Shown piece after piece: positions 16,043-23,622 of a DNA stretch of 64,000 bases. Made by a program: the position numbers and the translations under genes. The notes under the pieces were generated by a model, which saw nothing but the letters and a program-made list of their open reading frames with translations, ran no database searches and had not been told where the DNA came from. The DNA is from Pseudomonas sp. AOB-7. Lineage in GTDB: Bacteria; Pseudomonadota; Gammaproteobacteria; Pseudomonadales; Pseudomonadaceae. The stretch spans positions 53,108-117,107 of the forward strand of contig NZ_RFFK01000013.1 in assembly GCF_003696305.1 (NCBI RefSeq). The letters are read 5' to 3'. Numbering within the stretch: the first letter of the stretch is position 1; every line of letters begins with the position of its first letter.

Positions 16043-17335
16043 ATGGGAACATCGATAGAGTTGTGCGTAGGGAACGTTTCTCTGTCGTATTCTAAAAATC
16101 ACATGGGCATGGATTATGGATTTCTTTTTCAAGATGGTGACTTAATACGCCGAAAGTCTGAGTCAATAGACTACGAATATTATGAAGAAAATCCAGAATT
16201 AAAACATGAGATAGAAGAGGCGGAGGAGACTTTTGCTAGGGCTCTATATCGGGTTATACCACGCCTAAACATACTCGGCTATACGCTTGATGCGGCACGT
16301 GCCGAATACTATTCGTTGATAGCAGAAGCGGAAGAGATCTCAAGCGAGATTGATGCAGGTGAATCAAAAAAGGAATATCTTACGTTTGAAGAGTTTTGCC
16401 ACTTGGCATGTCGCTATCCGCTGTCTGGTTTAACAAACGACTATATAGAATACGACACACCAGATCGAGACACTATTTCTCAGGGCCGTCTTGCCACTGA
16501 TAGCGAATTGTTTGATCGAGTTCCTTGGTCTGGAGGCTCAGATCTCTATTGGTCTGAGGCCAGTTACCTGTCTTCGAGAGTTTGTATCCTTAGTGCTGAA
16601 TCTATGCTTCAGGTTTTTGCGCAAAATGCAGCAAATTCTGATGTTGAGGTTACTTGGGAGTTTGGCCCTATTGTTCATGCTGGGTGGGTTCAACGAGAGG
16701 CGTTTCGGGCTGGAGCACTCCAAAAGCAAAAGGTTTTGATAGCAACCGAGGGAACATCAGATACACGCATTATTAAGCGAGCTCTACAGGTCCTACGTCC
16801 GGATGTGGCTGATTTTTTCAATTTCGTGGATGTCGATGAGCGACATCCATACTGGGGAACGGGCAATCTAGTAAAATTTGCAGAGGGACTATTGCGAATC
16901 GAGGTCCTAAATCAGGTCTTATTTGTTTTCGATAACGATGCAGAGGGCGTTGACGCTTTTCGCAAATTTGAAAAGTTGAATTCTCCTGCCAATATGAGGG
17001 CGATGCTCCTACCTGATCTTGATGAATTTAGGGAGTTTATAACTCTCGGACCTGAAGGGGTGAGCACTTCTGATATCAATGGTAGAGCTGCTGCGATTGA
17101 GTGTTATCTTGATCTTCGCCTAGATCAATATCCTACAGCACAGGTCACATGGAGTAATTTCAAAAAAGATATCGATGCATGGCATGGTGTTTTAGATTAC
17201 AAAGAATCCTATTCAAAGCATTTTTACGAGCAGTCCGATAACCAGTTGCTGGATGGCACTTATAATGCATCTAAGCTATTGAAATTAATAGATACGCTAA
17301 TCCAAGAAGCTGGATTGGTTGCCCCGATTATTTGA
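16043..17335 (+). CDS. Cassette 5: HEPN/Toprim-type protein with TOPRIM motif
   Basis: A 430-residue protein, unusually large for a cassette. The start (MGTSIELCVGNVSLSYSKNH) and SIDYEYYEENPELKH match the N-terminal domain I know as HEPN/Toprim N-terminal domain 1. Residues about 229-310 read as a TOPRIM fold: beta strand plus Glu236 (VLIATEGTSDTRII), then FVFDNDAEG with Asp297 and Asp299 as the DxD pair that binds magnesium in OLD-type nucleases and primases. The tail is helical. Proteins with this N-terminal domain are predicted to act in biological conflict, so an anti-phage or toxin role is plausible. RBS AAGAAGG is present. Confidence 0.82.
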   Translation: MGTSIELCVGNVSLSYSKNHMGMDYGFLFQDGDLIRRKSESIDYEYYEENPELKHEIEEAEETFARALYRVIPRLNILGYTLDAARAEYYSLIAEAEEISSEIDAGESKKEYLTFEEFCHLACRYPLSGLTNDYIEYDTPDRDTISQGRLATDSELFDRVPWSGGSDLYWSEASYLSSRVCILSAESMLQVFAQNAANSDVEVTWEFGPIVHAGWVQREAFRAGALQKQKVLIATEGTSDTRIIKRALQVLRPDVADFFNFVDVDERHPYWGTGNLVKFAEGLLRIEVLNQVLFVFDNDAEGVDAFRKFEKLNSPANMRAMLLPDLDEFREFITLGPEGVSTSDINGRAAAIECYLDLRLDQYPTAQVTWSNFKKDIDAWHGVLDYKESYSKHFYEQSDNQLLDGTYNASKLLKLIDTLIQEAGLVAPII

Positions 17336-17378
17336 GGAGCTTCTTCATTTTTGACATTTTGGAGAAATTAAATACCTT

Positions 17379-17450
17379 GCCTAACAAGGCGCTGCTGTCG
17401 GACAAACTTTCCGCTACGCTCCAAATTTGCCGCAGAGCGCGGCGTTAGGG
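17379..17450 (+). repeat. attC5: attC site 5 (72 bp, different subtype)
   Basis: R'' GCCTAAC (17379-17385) and R' GTTAGGG (17444-17450), with an unrelated interior (AAGGCGCTGCTGTCGGACAA... TTTGCCGCAGAGCGCGGC). The cassette was therefore probably recruited from a different integron lineage than its neighbours. About 40 non-coding bases separate it from the stop codon of cassette 5. Confidence 0.88.
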
Positions 17451-17456
17451 CATTCA

Positions 17457-17852
17457 ATGCATCGCTCACTAGTTGCCTGCCTACTAGCCTTATCTATTGA
17501 GGCATATGCAGAACCCGAGAAAAATATTGATTGTGCCAATGCATTCTCAACACCGGATATTGAACAGTGCACATCTATCTCTCTCGAAAGCACAGAGAAA
17601 GAGCTGAATTTAGCGTATAAAAAATTGGTGGAAAGCCTTTCTCAACCAAACACTGAGTATGAAAACTACACCGAATACAGAAAAAAGCTTTTAACAGCCC
17701 AAAGAGCATGGATTACATTCAGGGAAGCGGACTGCGCCGCTCAATACGAAATGCATAGATCAGGTACTATTCGCAACAGCATCTATCTAGCCTGCAAAGA
17801 AGAGCGCGCCAAACAGCGAATAAAGGAACTTCAAAACTATGCTCCGTACTAG
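17457..17852 (+). CDS. Cassette 6: LprI-family (DUF1311) secreted protein
   Basis: A 131-residue protein with a signal peptide (residues 1-18, SLVACLLALSIEAYA, cleavage before EPEKN). The mature domain has four cysteines (26, 38, 93, 113), likely two disulfides, and the family motif QRAWITFREADC. LprI from Mycobacterium inhibits lysozyme, and DUF1311 proteins are found in the periplasm of many bacteria; the actual role here is not shown. The start at 17457 lies six bases after the attC5 R' site, without a clear RBS. The stop codon sits just before the R'' of attC6. Confidence 0.83.
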   Translation: MHRSLVACLLALSIEAYAEPEKNIDCANAFSTPDIEQCTSISLESTEKELNLAYKKLVESLSQPNTEYENYTEYRKKLLTAQRAWITFREADCAAQYEMHRSGTIRNSIYLACKEERAKQRIKELQNYAPY

Positions 17853-17928
17853 CCCTAACAAATGGTTCAAATCGTTCGCTCCGCTCACTGGGACGGGCTA
17901 AAGCCCACCCCTTGACCAAGCCTTAGGG
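17853..17928 (+). repeat. attC6: attC site 6 (76 bp), degenerate right end
   Basis: R'' CCCTAAC (17853-17859) complements the GTTAGGG start of cassette 6. The right end reads CTTAGGG (17922-17928) where GTTAGGG is expected: the G at the recombination point is a C. Several other changes from attC3/attC4 (CTCCGCTC, CCCACCCC, TTGACCAAGC) point to decay. Confidence 0.85.
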
Positions 17929-17935
17929 GGCACAT

Positions 17936-18325
17936 ATGAGAATGCGCAATGCTCGTATCGCGATAGTGCTACTCGGACTCGTATTACCTTATATGGCACG
18001 CCTGCCTCGCGGCATCGAATGGCTGCAGCAGTACACGGATACCGATCTTGGTAGTTGGCTATTTTTGGGGGCGTTCAATGCCATTGCATGGGGTGCAATC
18101 CTTGCATGTAGCTTTATGTATCTCCGCCCCTCTTCACTAATTGGACCATGCTTGCTTGGCTTCGGCTTCCTAGCATGGGCGCACAACACCTTAGATCTCA
18201 GCGCAGACGCGCAAGCCGCTATCGGCCTGATCTTCATTCCTATCTATGCTCTCTTGCCAATTGCAATTGGCGGCGCAATTGGTTACGTCTTGGATCGGAG
18301 GCTACGGCGCAATGATGCCGCCTAA
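17936..18325 (+). CDS. Cassette 7 integral membrane protein, unknown
   Basis: A 129-residue protein with about four membrane segments (residues roughly 8-22, 42-62, 66-82 and 94-118) and a basic tail (DRRLRRNDAA). Not recognised. AGGGGG five bases upstream is a fair RBS; an in-frame ATG two codons in is the alternative start. The stop codon lies in GCCTAAC, the left end of a truncated attC. Its higher GC content than cassettes 1-6 suggests another origin. Confidence 0.68.
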   Translation: MRMRNARIAIVLLGLVLPYMARLPRGIEWLQQYTDTDLGSWLFLGAFNAIAWGAILACSFMYLRPSSLIGPCLLGFGFLAWAHNTLDLSADAQAAIGLIFIPIYALLPIAIGGAIGYVLDRRLRRNDAA

Positions 18326-18340
18326 CAATTCGCATATGGA
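18320..18340 (+). repeat. Truncated attC at the array end
   Basis: GCCTAACAATTCGC matches the left end of attC1/attC2 (GCCTAACAATGCGC) except for one base. No hairpin and no GTTRRRY right end follow before the chromosomal genes. The distal border of the array has been deleted. Confidence 0.7.
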
Positions 18341-18469
18341 CTCTCCCCCACAAGCGGTGAGGAATAGCTTTTTGACACTGTCGTCAGCGCGGTTGCACTC
18401 GTATATCCGGCCTTGCATCGGGCATCGCCCTGGCCATTCTGTTGCTCGCGCAGCGGGGGCCAAGCGCGC
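18341..18469 (+). other. Junction DNA with a possible membrane-protein remnant
   Basis: Between the truncated attC and the next gene, plus-strand frames give hydrophobic fragments that would join only with a frameshift (VALVYPAL and GIALAILLLAQRG). This may be the tail of a gene cut off when the integron border was deleted. Too short to identify. Confidence 0.3.
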
Positions 18470-18841
18470 ATGAGGTATCTGTTGTGGCTCGACGGCGCTG
18501 CCGCCGCGCTGGCCGGCGCTCTGCTGCTAACGTTTCGCCACTGGCTGAGCGAGTTGCAGGCGCTGCCCCTGGCGCTGCTGACCCTGATCGGCCTGGTCAA
18601 TCTGCTCTATGCGGCTTACTCCCTGAGCCTGGCGCGCCGCCGGCGGCGACCGCAAGCGCTGATCGTGCTGTTGGTGCTGGGCAATATGGCCTGGGCGGCG
18701 GTGTGCCTGGGGCTGGCGGCGAGCTTTGTCGGCTCGGCGCGTCCCTGGGGCCTGGCTTATCTGGTTGGCGAAGCGCTGTTCGTCGCGCTGCTGGCCGGCC
18801 TCGAATGGCGCTGGCGCGAACGCCTGTCAGTGGCCGCTTGA
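18470..18841 (+). CDS. Small integral membrane protein, unknown
   Basis: A 123-residue protein with four membrane segments (about residues 6-22, 30-52, 62-85 and 92-110) and an Arg-rich loop LARRRRRPQ between the second and third. The ATG at 18470 gives a protein that is hydrophobic from the start. High GC and typical host codon use mark it as chromosomal rather than cassette DNA. Function unknown; plsB follows after about 150 bases. Confidence 0.62.
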   Translation: MRYLLWLDGAAAALAGALLLTFRHWLSELQALPLALLTLIGLVNLLYAAYSLSLARRRRRPQALIVLLVLGNMAWAAVCLGLAASFVGSARPWGLAYLVGEALFVALLAGLEWRWRERLSVAA

Positions 18842-18987
18842 GCGCTCGCCTCGCCCGCGGCGGATAGCCCGCGCCAGGCGCTGCGCGTGGCCTGCAGCGC
18901 GAGAGTTTTTTGCCCGCCACGCGCCCTTGCGGCACACTAGCGCCCTTCCCGAGCAATCGCTCGTTTTGCCATGCAAGCAGAGTCCGT

Positions 18988-21471
18988 ATGACCCGTTCCC
19001 CCTTCCGCCGCCTCGCCTTCGGGGCGCTGCGCCGCCTGCTGTACCTCTGGGTACGCTCGGAAACCATCAACCAGTCCGCCTTCACCCTCAAGCTCGACCG
19101 CAGCAAGCCGGTGTTTTACGTGCTGCAGCAGCCTTCGGTGAGCGACCTGGCGGTGGTCGACCGCGAATGCAGCAAGGCCGGCCTGCCGCGCCCGGTGCTG
19201 CCGGTGGCGGTCGGGGAACATGTCGAGCCGGCGGCCTTCTTCTACCTGACGCCGGAGCCGGACTGGTTCGGCCGTCAGGACAAGCGCGGCATCTCGCCGA
19301 CTCTGGATCGGGTAGTCGCCGCCCTCTCCCGCCAGGCGGTGGACGATGCGCAGATCGTGCCGGTCAGCGTGTTCTGGGGGCAGTCGCCGGATCGCGAGAC
19401 CAGCGCCTGGAAACTGCTGTTCGCCGACAGCTGGGCGGTGACCGGGCGCCTGCGCCGGCTGGTGAGCATCCTGATCCTGGGGCGCAAGACCCGCGTGCAG
19501 TTCTCCACGCCGATTCACCTGCGCGAGCTGGTCGAGCAGGACAAGGGCCAGGAACGCACCCTGCGCATGGTCCATCGCATCCTGCGTGTGCATTTCCGCA
19601 ACCAGAAGGCCGCGGTGATCGGCCCGGACGTGTCGCACCGGCGCAACCTGGTCAAGGGCCTGGTGCACGACCCGCTGGTGCGCCAGGCGATTGCCGAGGA
19701 AGCCGAGCGCGAGAAGATCAGCCTGGAGAAGGCCGAGGCGCAGGCGCTGCGCTACGGCAACGAGATCGCCTCGGACTACACCTACACGGTGATCCGCTTC
19801 CTCGAACTGGTGCTTTCCTGGTTCTGGAACAAGATCTACGACGGCGTCAAAGTGCACAACATCGAAGGCGTGCGCGACATCGCCCAGGGCCACGAGGTGA
19901 TCTACGTGCCCTGCCACCGCAGCCATATCGACTACCTGCTGCTGTCCTACCTGCTGTTCACCAACGGCCTGACGCCACCGCACATCGCCGCCGGGATCAA
20001 CCTCAACATGCCGGTGATCGGCGGCCTGCTGCGCCGCGGCGGCGCCTTCTTCATGCGCCGCACCTTCAAGGGCAACCCGCTGTACACCGCGGTGTTCAAC
20101 GAATACCTGCACACCCTGTTCAGCAAGGGCTTCCCGGTCGAGTACTTCATCGAGGGCGGCCGCTCGCGCACCGGGCGCATGCTGCGGCCGAAGACCGGCA
20201 TGCTGGCCATCACCCTGCGCAGCTTCCTGCGCTCGCATCGCCTGCCCATCGTCTTCGTGCCGGTGTATATCGGCTACGAGCGGGTGCTGGAGGGGCGCAC
20301 CTACCTGGGCGAGCTGCGCGGCGCGAGCAAGAAGAAGGAGTCGATCTTCGACCTGTTCAAGGTGCTCGGCGCGCTCAAGCAGCGCTTCGGCCAGGTCTCG
20401 GTGAACTTCGGCGAGCCGATCAAGCTGGCCGAGTTCCTCGACCAGCAGCAGCCGGACTGGCGCAGCCAGGAGCTGGCGCCGCAGTTCCGCCCGAGCTGGC
20501 TGAACGAGGCGACCAATCGCCTCGGCGAGCGGGTGGCGCGTCACCTCAACGAGGCGGCGGCGATCAACCCGGTCAACCTGGTGGCGCTGGCGCTGCTGTC
20601 CACCAGCAAGCTGGCCCTGGACGACCGCGCCCTGGCGCGGGTGCTCGACCTCTACCTGGCGCTGCTGCGCGCGGTGCCCTACTCGCCGCACACCACATTG
20701 CCGGACGGCGACGGCGCGGCGCTGATCGAGCACGTCAAGGGCATGGACCTGCTGGCCGAGCAGAAGGACGCCCTCGGCAAGATCCTCTATCTGGACGAGC
20801 AGAACGCCGTCCTGATGACCTACTACCGCAACAACGTGCTGCACATCTTCGCCCTGCCGGCGCTGCTGGCGAGCTTCTTCCAGAGCAGCGCGCGGATCAG
20901 CCGCGAGCAGATCCTGCGCTTCACCGGCGCGCTCTATCCCTACCTGCAGGCCGAGCTGTTTATCCGCTGGGATAGCGACCAGCTCGAGGAAGTGGTCGAC
21001 CAGTGGCTGGCCGCCTTCGTCGAGCAGGGCCTGCTGAAGACCGAGGGCGACGTGTACCTGCGCCCGGCGCCCAGCTCGCGCCAGTTCGTGCTGCTGACCC
21101 TGCTGTCGCGCTCGGTGGCGCAGACCCTGCAGCGCTTCTACATGGCCATCGCCCTGCTGCTCAACGCCGGGCAGAACGCGATCAGCGCCGAGGAGCTGGA
21201 GGACCTGTGCACGGTGATGGCCCAGCGCCTGTCGATCCTGCATGGCCTGAACGCGCCGGAGTTCTTCGACAAGAGCCTGTTCCGCCACTTCATCCAGAGC
21301 CTGCTGGACCAGGGCGTGCTGCGCCAGGACGAGGCCGGCAAGCTCAGCCACCACCCGCTGCTCAGCGAGCTGGCCGAAGGCGCCGCCAAGCGCGTGCTGC
21401 CGGCGGAGATTCGCCTGTCGATCCGCCAGGTGGCGCTGGATCGCAACGAGGACGAGCCGGCAGCGCCGTAA
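18988..21471 (+). CDS. plsB: Glycerol-3-phosphate 1-O-acyltransferase
   Basis: PlsB transfers an acyl chain from acyl-CoA or acyl-ACP to sn-glycerol-3-phosphate, the first step of phospholipid synthesis, at the inner membrane. The 827-residue product has the acyltransferase blocks in order: HX4D at His310/Asp315 (PCHRSHIDYLLLSYLL), GGAFFMRRTFKGN, FIEGGRSRTGRML and VPVYIGYERVLEG. The ATG at 18988 gives MTRSPFRRLAFGALRRLLYL, the basic amphipathic start of the family; upstream in-frame codons are unrelated. Single gene. Confidence 0.96.
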   Translation: MTRSPFRRLAFGALRRLLYLWVRSETINQSAFTLKLDRSKPVFYVLQQPSVSDLAVVDRECSKAGLPRPVLPVAVGEHVEPAAFFYLTPEPDWFGRQDKRGISPTLDRVVAALSRQAVDDAQIVPVSVFWGQSPDRETSAWKLLFADSWAVTGRLRRLVSILILGRKTRVQFSTPIHLRELVEQDKGQERTLRMVHRILRVHFRNQKAAVIGPDVSHRRNLVKGLVHDPLVRQAIAEEAEREKISLEKAEAQALRYGNEIASDYTYTVIRFLELVLSWFWNKIYDGVKVHNIEGVRDIAQGHEVIYVPCHRSHIDYLLLSYLLFTNGLTPPHIAAGINLNMPVIGGLLRRGGAFFMRRTFKGNPLYTAVFNEYLHTLFSKGFPVEYFIEGGRSRTGRMLRPKTGMLAITLRSFLRSHRLPIVFVPVYIGYERVLEGRTYLGELRGASKKKESIFDLFKVLGALKQRFGQVSVNFGEPIKLAEFLDQQQPDWRSQELAPQFRPSWLNEATNRLGERVARHLNEAAAINPVNLVALALLSTSKLALDDRALARVLDLYLALLRAVPYSPHTTLPDGDGAALIEHVKGMDLLAEQKDALGKILYLDEQNAVLMTYYRNNVLHIFALPALLASFFQSSARISREQILRFTGALYPYLQAELFIRWDSDQLEEVVDQWLAAFVEQGLLKTEGDVYLRPAPSSRQFVLLTLLSRSVAQTLQRFYMAIALLLNAGQNAISAEELEDLCTVMAQRLSILHGLNAPEFFDKSLFRHFIQSLLDQGVLRQDEAGKLSHHPLLSELAEGAAKRVLPAEIRLSIRQVALDRNEDEPAAP

Positions 21472-21480
21472 TTGTCGCGT

Positions 21481-21582
21481 CGTAGGGCGCGCTATGGCAG
21501 AACCCCCAGGGTGGCTGTCGCCTTTTACCTCCACCAGGGCGGTGGATCGGTGAAGCGTGATCCAGCCTACGCGCCGACCGGC
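21481..21582. repeat. GTAGGG-type intergenic repeat
   Basis: Starts CGTAGGGCGCGC and ends GGATCGGTGAAGCGTGATCC, AGCCTACG, with inner CACCAGGGCGGTGG pairs. Same dispersed family as at 576 and 8460. It follows the plsB stop codon by nine bases. Confidence 0.6.
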
Positions 21583-21584
21583 AA

Positions 21585-21653
21585 TCGCGGCTAAAGCCCC
21601 TCCCACGGCGTCCACCCCACCCGTAGGAGGGGCTTTAGCCGCGACAGGTTCGC
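21585..21653. repeat. REP doublet, GCGGCTAAAGCCCCTCCCAC type
   Basis: GCGGCTAAAGCCCCTCCCAC faces GTAGGAGGGGCTTTAGCCGC around a short spacer (GGCGTCCACCCCACCC). The same sequence occurs inside the urea carboxylase gene (52408-52483), and a variant flanks the repeat at 49907-49998. This is a Pseudomonas-style REP inverted pair. Confidence 0.8.
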
Positions 21654-21663
21654 AGGCCAAACA

Positions 21664-21701
21664 AAACCCGCCGTGCGCGAGGCGCAGGGCGGGTTCTCTT
21701 T
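21664..21701 (-). terminator. Terminator of the mqo gene
   Basis: AACCCGCC (21667-21674) pairs with GGCGGGTT (21690-21697), extended by TGCGC/GCGCA inside. On the minus strand it is followed by a TTTTGTTT tract, 16 bases after the mqo stop codon. It may also end the plsB transcript. Confidence 0.75.
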
Positions 21702-21716
21702 ACCGCGTGAAAGGCC

Positions 21717-23324
21717 TTACAGGGTCACCGCCGCCGGCTTCGGCTCGGCGGCCACTTGCACGTCCGGCGCCACTTCGATGTGCTGCAGCTCGAGGCGCTC
21801 GCTGCTCCACTGGCGCACGCGGTTGGTCAGCGCCAGGTCGTCGTTCAGCTTCTGCCCGTAGGAGGGGATGATCTGCTGCAGGCGCGCCTGCCACGCGGGG
21901 CTGGCGACCTGCTCGGCGAAGGCCTTCTCGATCAGCTGCAGCATGATCGGCGCGGCGGTGGAGGCACCCGGCGAGGCGCCGAGCAGCGCGCTGATGCTGC
22001 CGTCGGCGGAGGTCACCACCTCGGTGCCGAACTGCAGTACGCCGCCCTTCTCGGCATCCTTCTTGATGATCTGCACGCGCTGGCCGGCCTGGATCAGCTC
22101 CCAGTCCTCGCTCTTGGCCTCCGGGAAGTATTCGCGCAGCGAGGCCATGCGGTCTTCCTGGCTGAGCATCAGCTGGCCGATCAGGTAGGTGCTCAGCGGG
22201 ATGTTGTCCATGCCGGCATTGGCCAGCGGCAGGAAGTTGTCGCTGGTCATGCTGCCGAACAGGTCGAGCAGCGAGCCATGTTTAAGAAACTTGGTGGAGA
22301 AGGTGGCGAAGGGGCCGAACAGCAACACGGTCTCGTCGCCGATCACGCGGGTGTCCAGGTGCGGCACGGACATCGGCGGCGAGCCGACCGAGGCCTTGCC
22401 GTACACCTTGGCCTTGTGCTGGGCGACGATCTCGGGGTTGCGCGTCATCAGGAACTGGCCGCCGACCGGGAAGCCGGCGTAGCCCTTGGCCTCTTCGATG
22501 CCGGATTGCTGCAGCAGCTTGAGCGCGCCGCCGCCGGCGCCGATGAACACGAAGCGCGCCTTGACGCTGCTCTCGGCGCCATCGTTGGCCAGGTCGGCGA
22601 CCACCACGGTCCAGCTGCCGTCAGCGTTGCGCCGCAGGTCGCGCACCTCGTGTTCCAGGTGCAGGCGCGCCTGGTCCTTGGCGATCAGCGAGTCGATCAG
22701 CTGGCGGGTGATCTCGCCGAAGTTGACGTCGGTGCCGATGGCCATGCGGGTGGCGGCGACGGGTTGGCCCTGGTCGCGGCCCTGCATGACCAGCGGCGCC
22801 CACTGGGCGATCTGCGCGTGATCCTCGCTGAACTCCATGCCGCGGAACAGGTTGCTGTGCTCGAGCGCGGCATGGCGCTTGCGCAGGTATTCGATGTTGT
22901 CCTCGCCCCAGACGAAGCTCATGTGCGGGGTGTTGTTGATGAAGCTCCTGGGCTTGCTCAGCACCTCGCGCTCGACCTGGTAGGCCCAGAACTGCTTGGA
23001 GATCTCGAAGGATTCGTTGATCGCCACCGCCTTGCCGATGTCGATGCCGCCGTCGGCGGTTTCCGGGGTGTAGTTCAGTTCGCAGAACGCCGAGTGGCCG
23101 GTGCCGGCGTTGTTCCAGGCGTTGGAGCTCTCGCCGGCGACGCGGTCGAGGCGCTCGTAGATTTCTATGCTCCAGTCCGGCTCCAGCTCGTTGAGGTAGG
23201 TGCCGAGGGTGGCGCTCATCACGCCGGCGCCGATCAGCAGGACGTCGACGGTTTTCTCGGGCTCGCGGGGCTTGGAGCAACCGATCACGCTGAGACAGAG
23301 CAGCGTCAGCAGGATTTTCTTCAT
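21717..23324 (-). CDS. mqo: Malate:quinone oxidoreductase, lipoprotein type
   Basis: Mqo oxidises malate to oxaloacetate and passes electrons to the quinone pool. The 535-residue product has the FAD motif LLIGAGVMSATLG (Gly32, Gly34), AWNNAGTGHSAFCELNYTP, GTDVNFGEITRQL and the C-terminal LLGASPGASTAAPIMLQLI, all hallmarks of Mqo. The start MKKILLTLLCLSVIGC is a lipoprotein signal with lipobox cysteine 16, so this form would be exported and anchored by lipid, unlike the classic cytoplasmic-face enzyme. I chose the ATG at 23324 for that signal. A terminator follows; single gene. Confidence 0.92.
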   Translation of the reverse strand: MKKILLTLLCLSVIGCSKPREPEKTVDVLLIGAGVMSATLGTYLNELEPDWSIEIYERLDRVAGESSNAWNNAGTGHSAFCELNYTPETADGGIDIGKAVAINESFEISKQFWAYQVEREVLSKPRSFINNTPHMSFVWGEDNIEYLRKRHAALEHSNLFRGMEFSEDHAQIAQWAPLVMQGRDQGQPVAATRMAIGTDVNFGEITRQLIDSLIAKDQARLHLEHEVRDLRRNADGSWTVVVADLANDGAESSVKARFVFIGAGGGALKLLQQSGIEEAKGYAGFPVGGQFLMTRNPEIVAQHKAKVYGKASVGSPPMSVPHLDTRVIGDETVLLFGPFATFSTKFLKHGSLLDLFGSMTSDNFLPLANAGMDNIPLSTYLIGQLMLSQEDRMASLREYFPEAKSEDWELIQAGQRVQIIKKDAEKGGVLQFGTEVVTSADGSISALLGASPGASTAAPIMLQLIEKAFAEQVASPAWQARLQQIIPSYGQKLNDDLALTNRVRQWSSERLELQHIEVAPDVQVAAEPKPAAVTL

Positions 23325-23622
23325 GGCACAGTCCAGTGGTGTGCACGACGGCGCGCCGTGCAGGCAAGGTTTCGGGTGGCAGCCGTATGGGCCGCCCATG
23401 GGCGATGGCCGCCGATCGGCGGCGCGGCGGGAGGAAGGGTGTTCCAGGCCTCTTGGCGGGCGTATTCCGCTTGTGCCGCCGGCAGGAGCAATATGCGTGC
23501 CGCTGAAAGGATTCAGCGCTGGATCGGGCCTCGCCGCGCGCCGGGAGGCACGATGCAGTGGCGAGTTCTCGCCAAAGGCGGCGGGCCCGCGCGGCGCCGG
23601 TGGCGGGATTCCGCCCCGCGCC
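23325..23622. other. Intergenic region upstream of mqo
   Basis: 298 GC-rich bases between the mqo start and the end of the LrgB gene (both minus strand). The mqo promoter must lie here, but no clear hexamers, operators or genes can be assigned. Confidence 0.4.

Larger units (their letters stand above)
12472..18340 (+). mobile_element. Chromosomal integron with seven cassettes
   Basis: An integrase gene on the minus strand, an attI region, and seven gene-sized AT-rich cassettes all read on the plus strand, separated by attC sites. Six attC sites can be delimited by RYYYAAC...GTTRRRY ends; a seventh is truncated. Four of them (attC2, 3, 4, 6) are almost the same length (76-77 bases) and share the core CGTTCGCTTCGCTCACTGGG. 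Such uniformity is the mark of a resident chromosomal integron rather than a clinical mobile one. The cassettes contrast sharply in base composition with the GC-rich genes on both sides. The integrase is frameshifted, so the array may now be frozen unless an integrase acts in trans. Confidence 0.93.

Noticed and set aside
13990..17928. A CRISPR-like pattern of regularly recurring near-identical repeats
   Set aside because: The repeats are 72-89 bp, imperfectly palindromic, bounded by RYYYAAC/GTTRRRY and separated by whole genes; they are attC sites. No cas genes are present.
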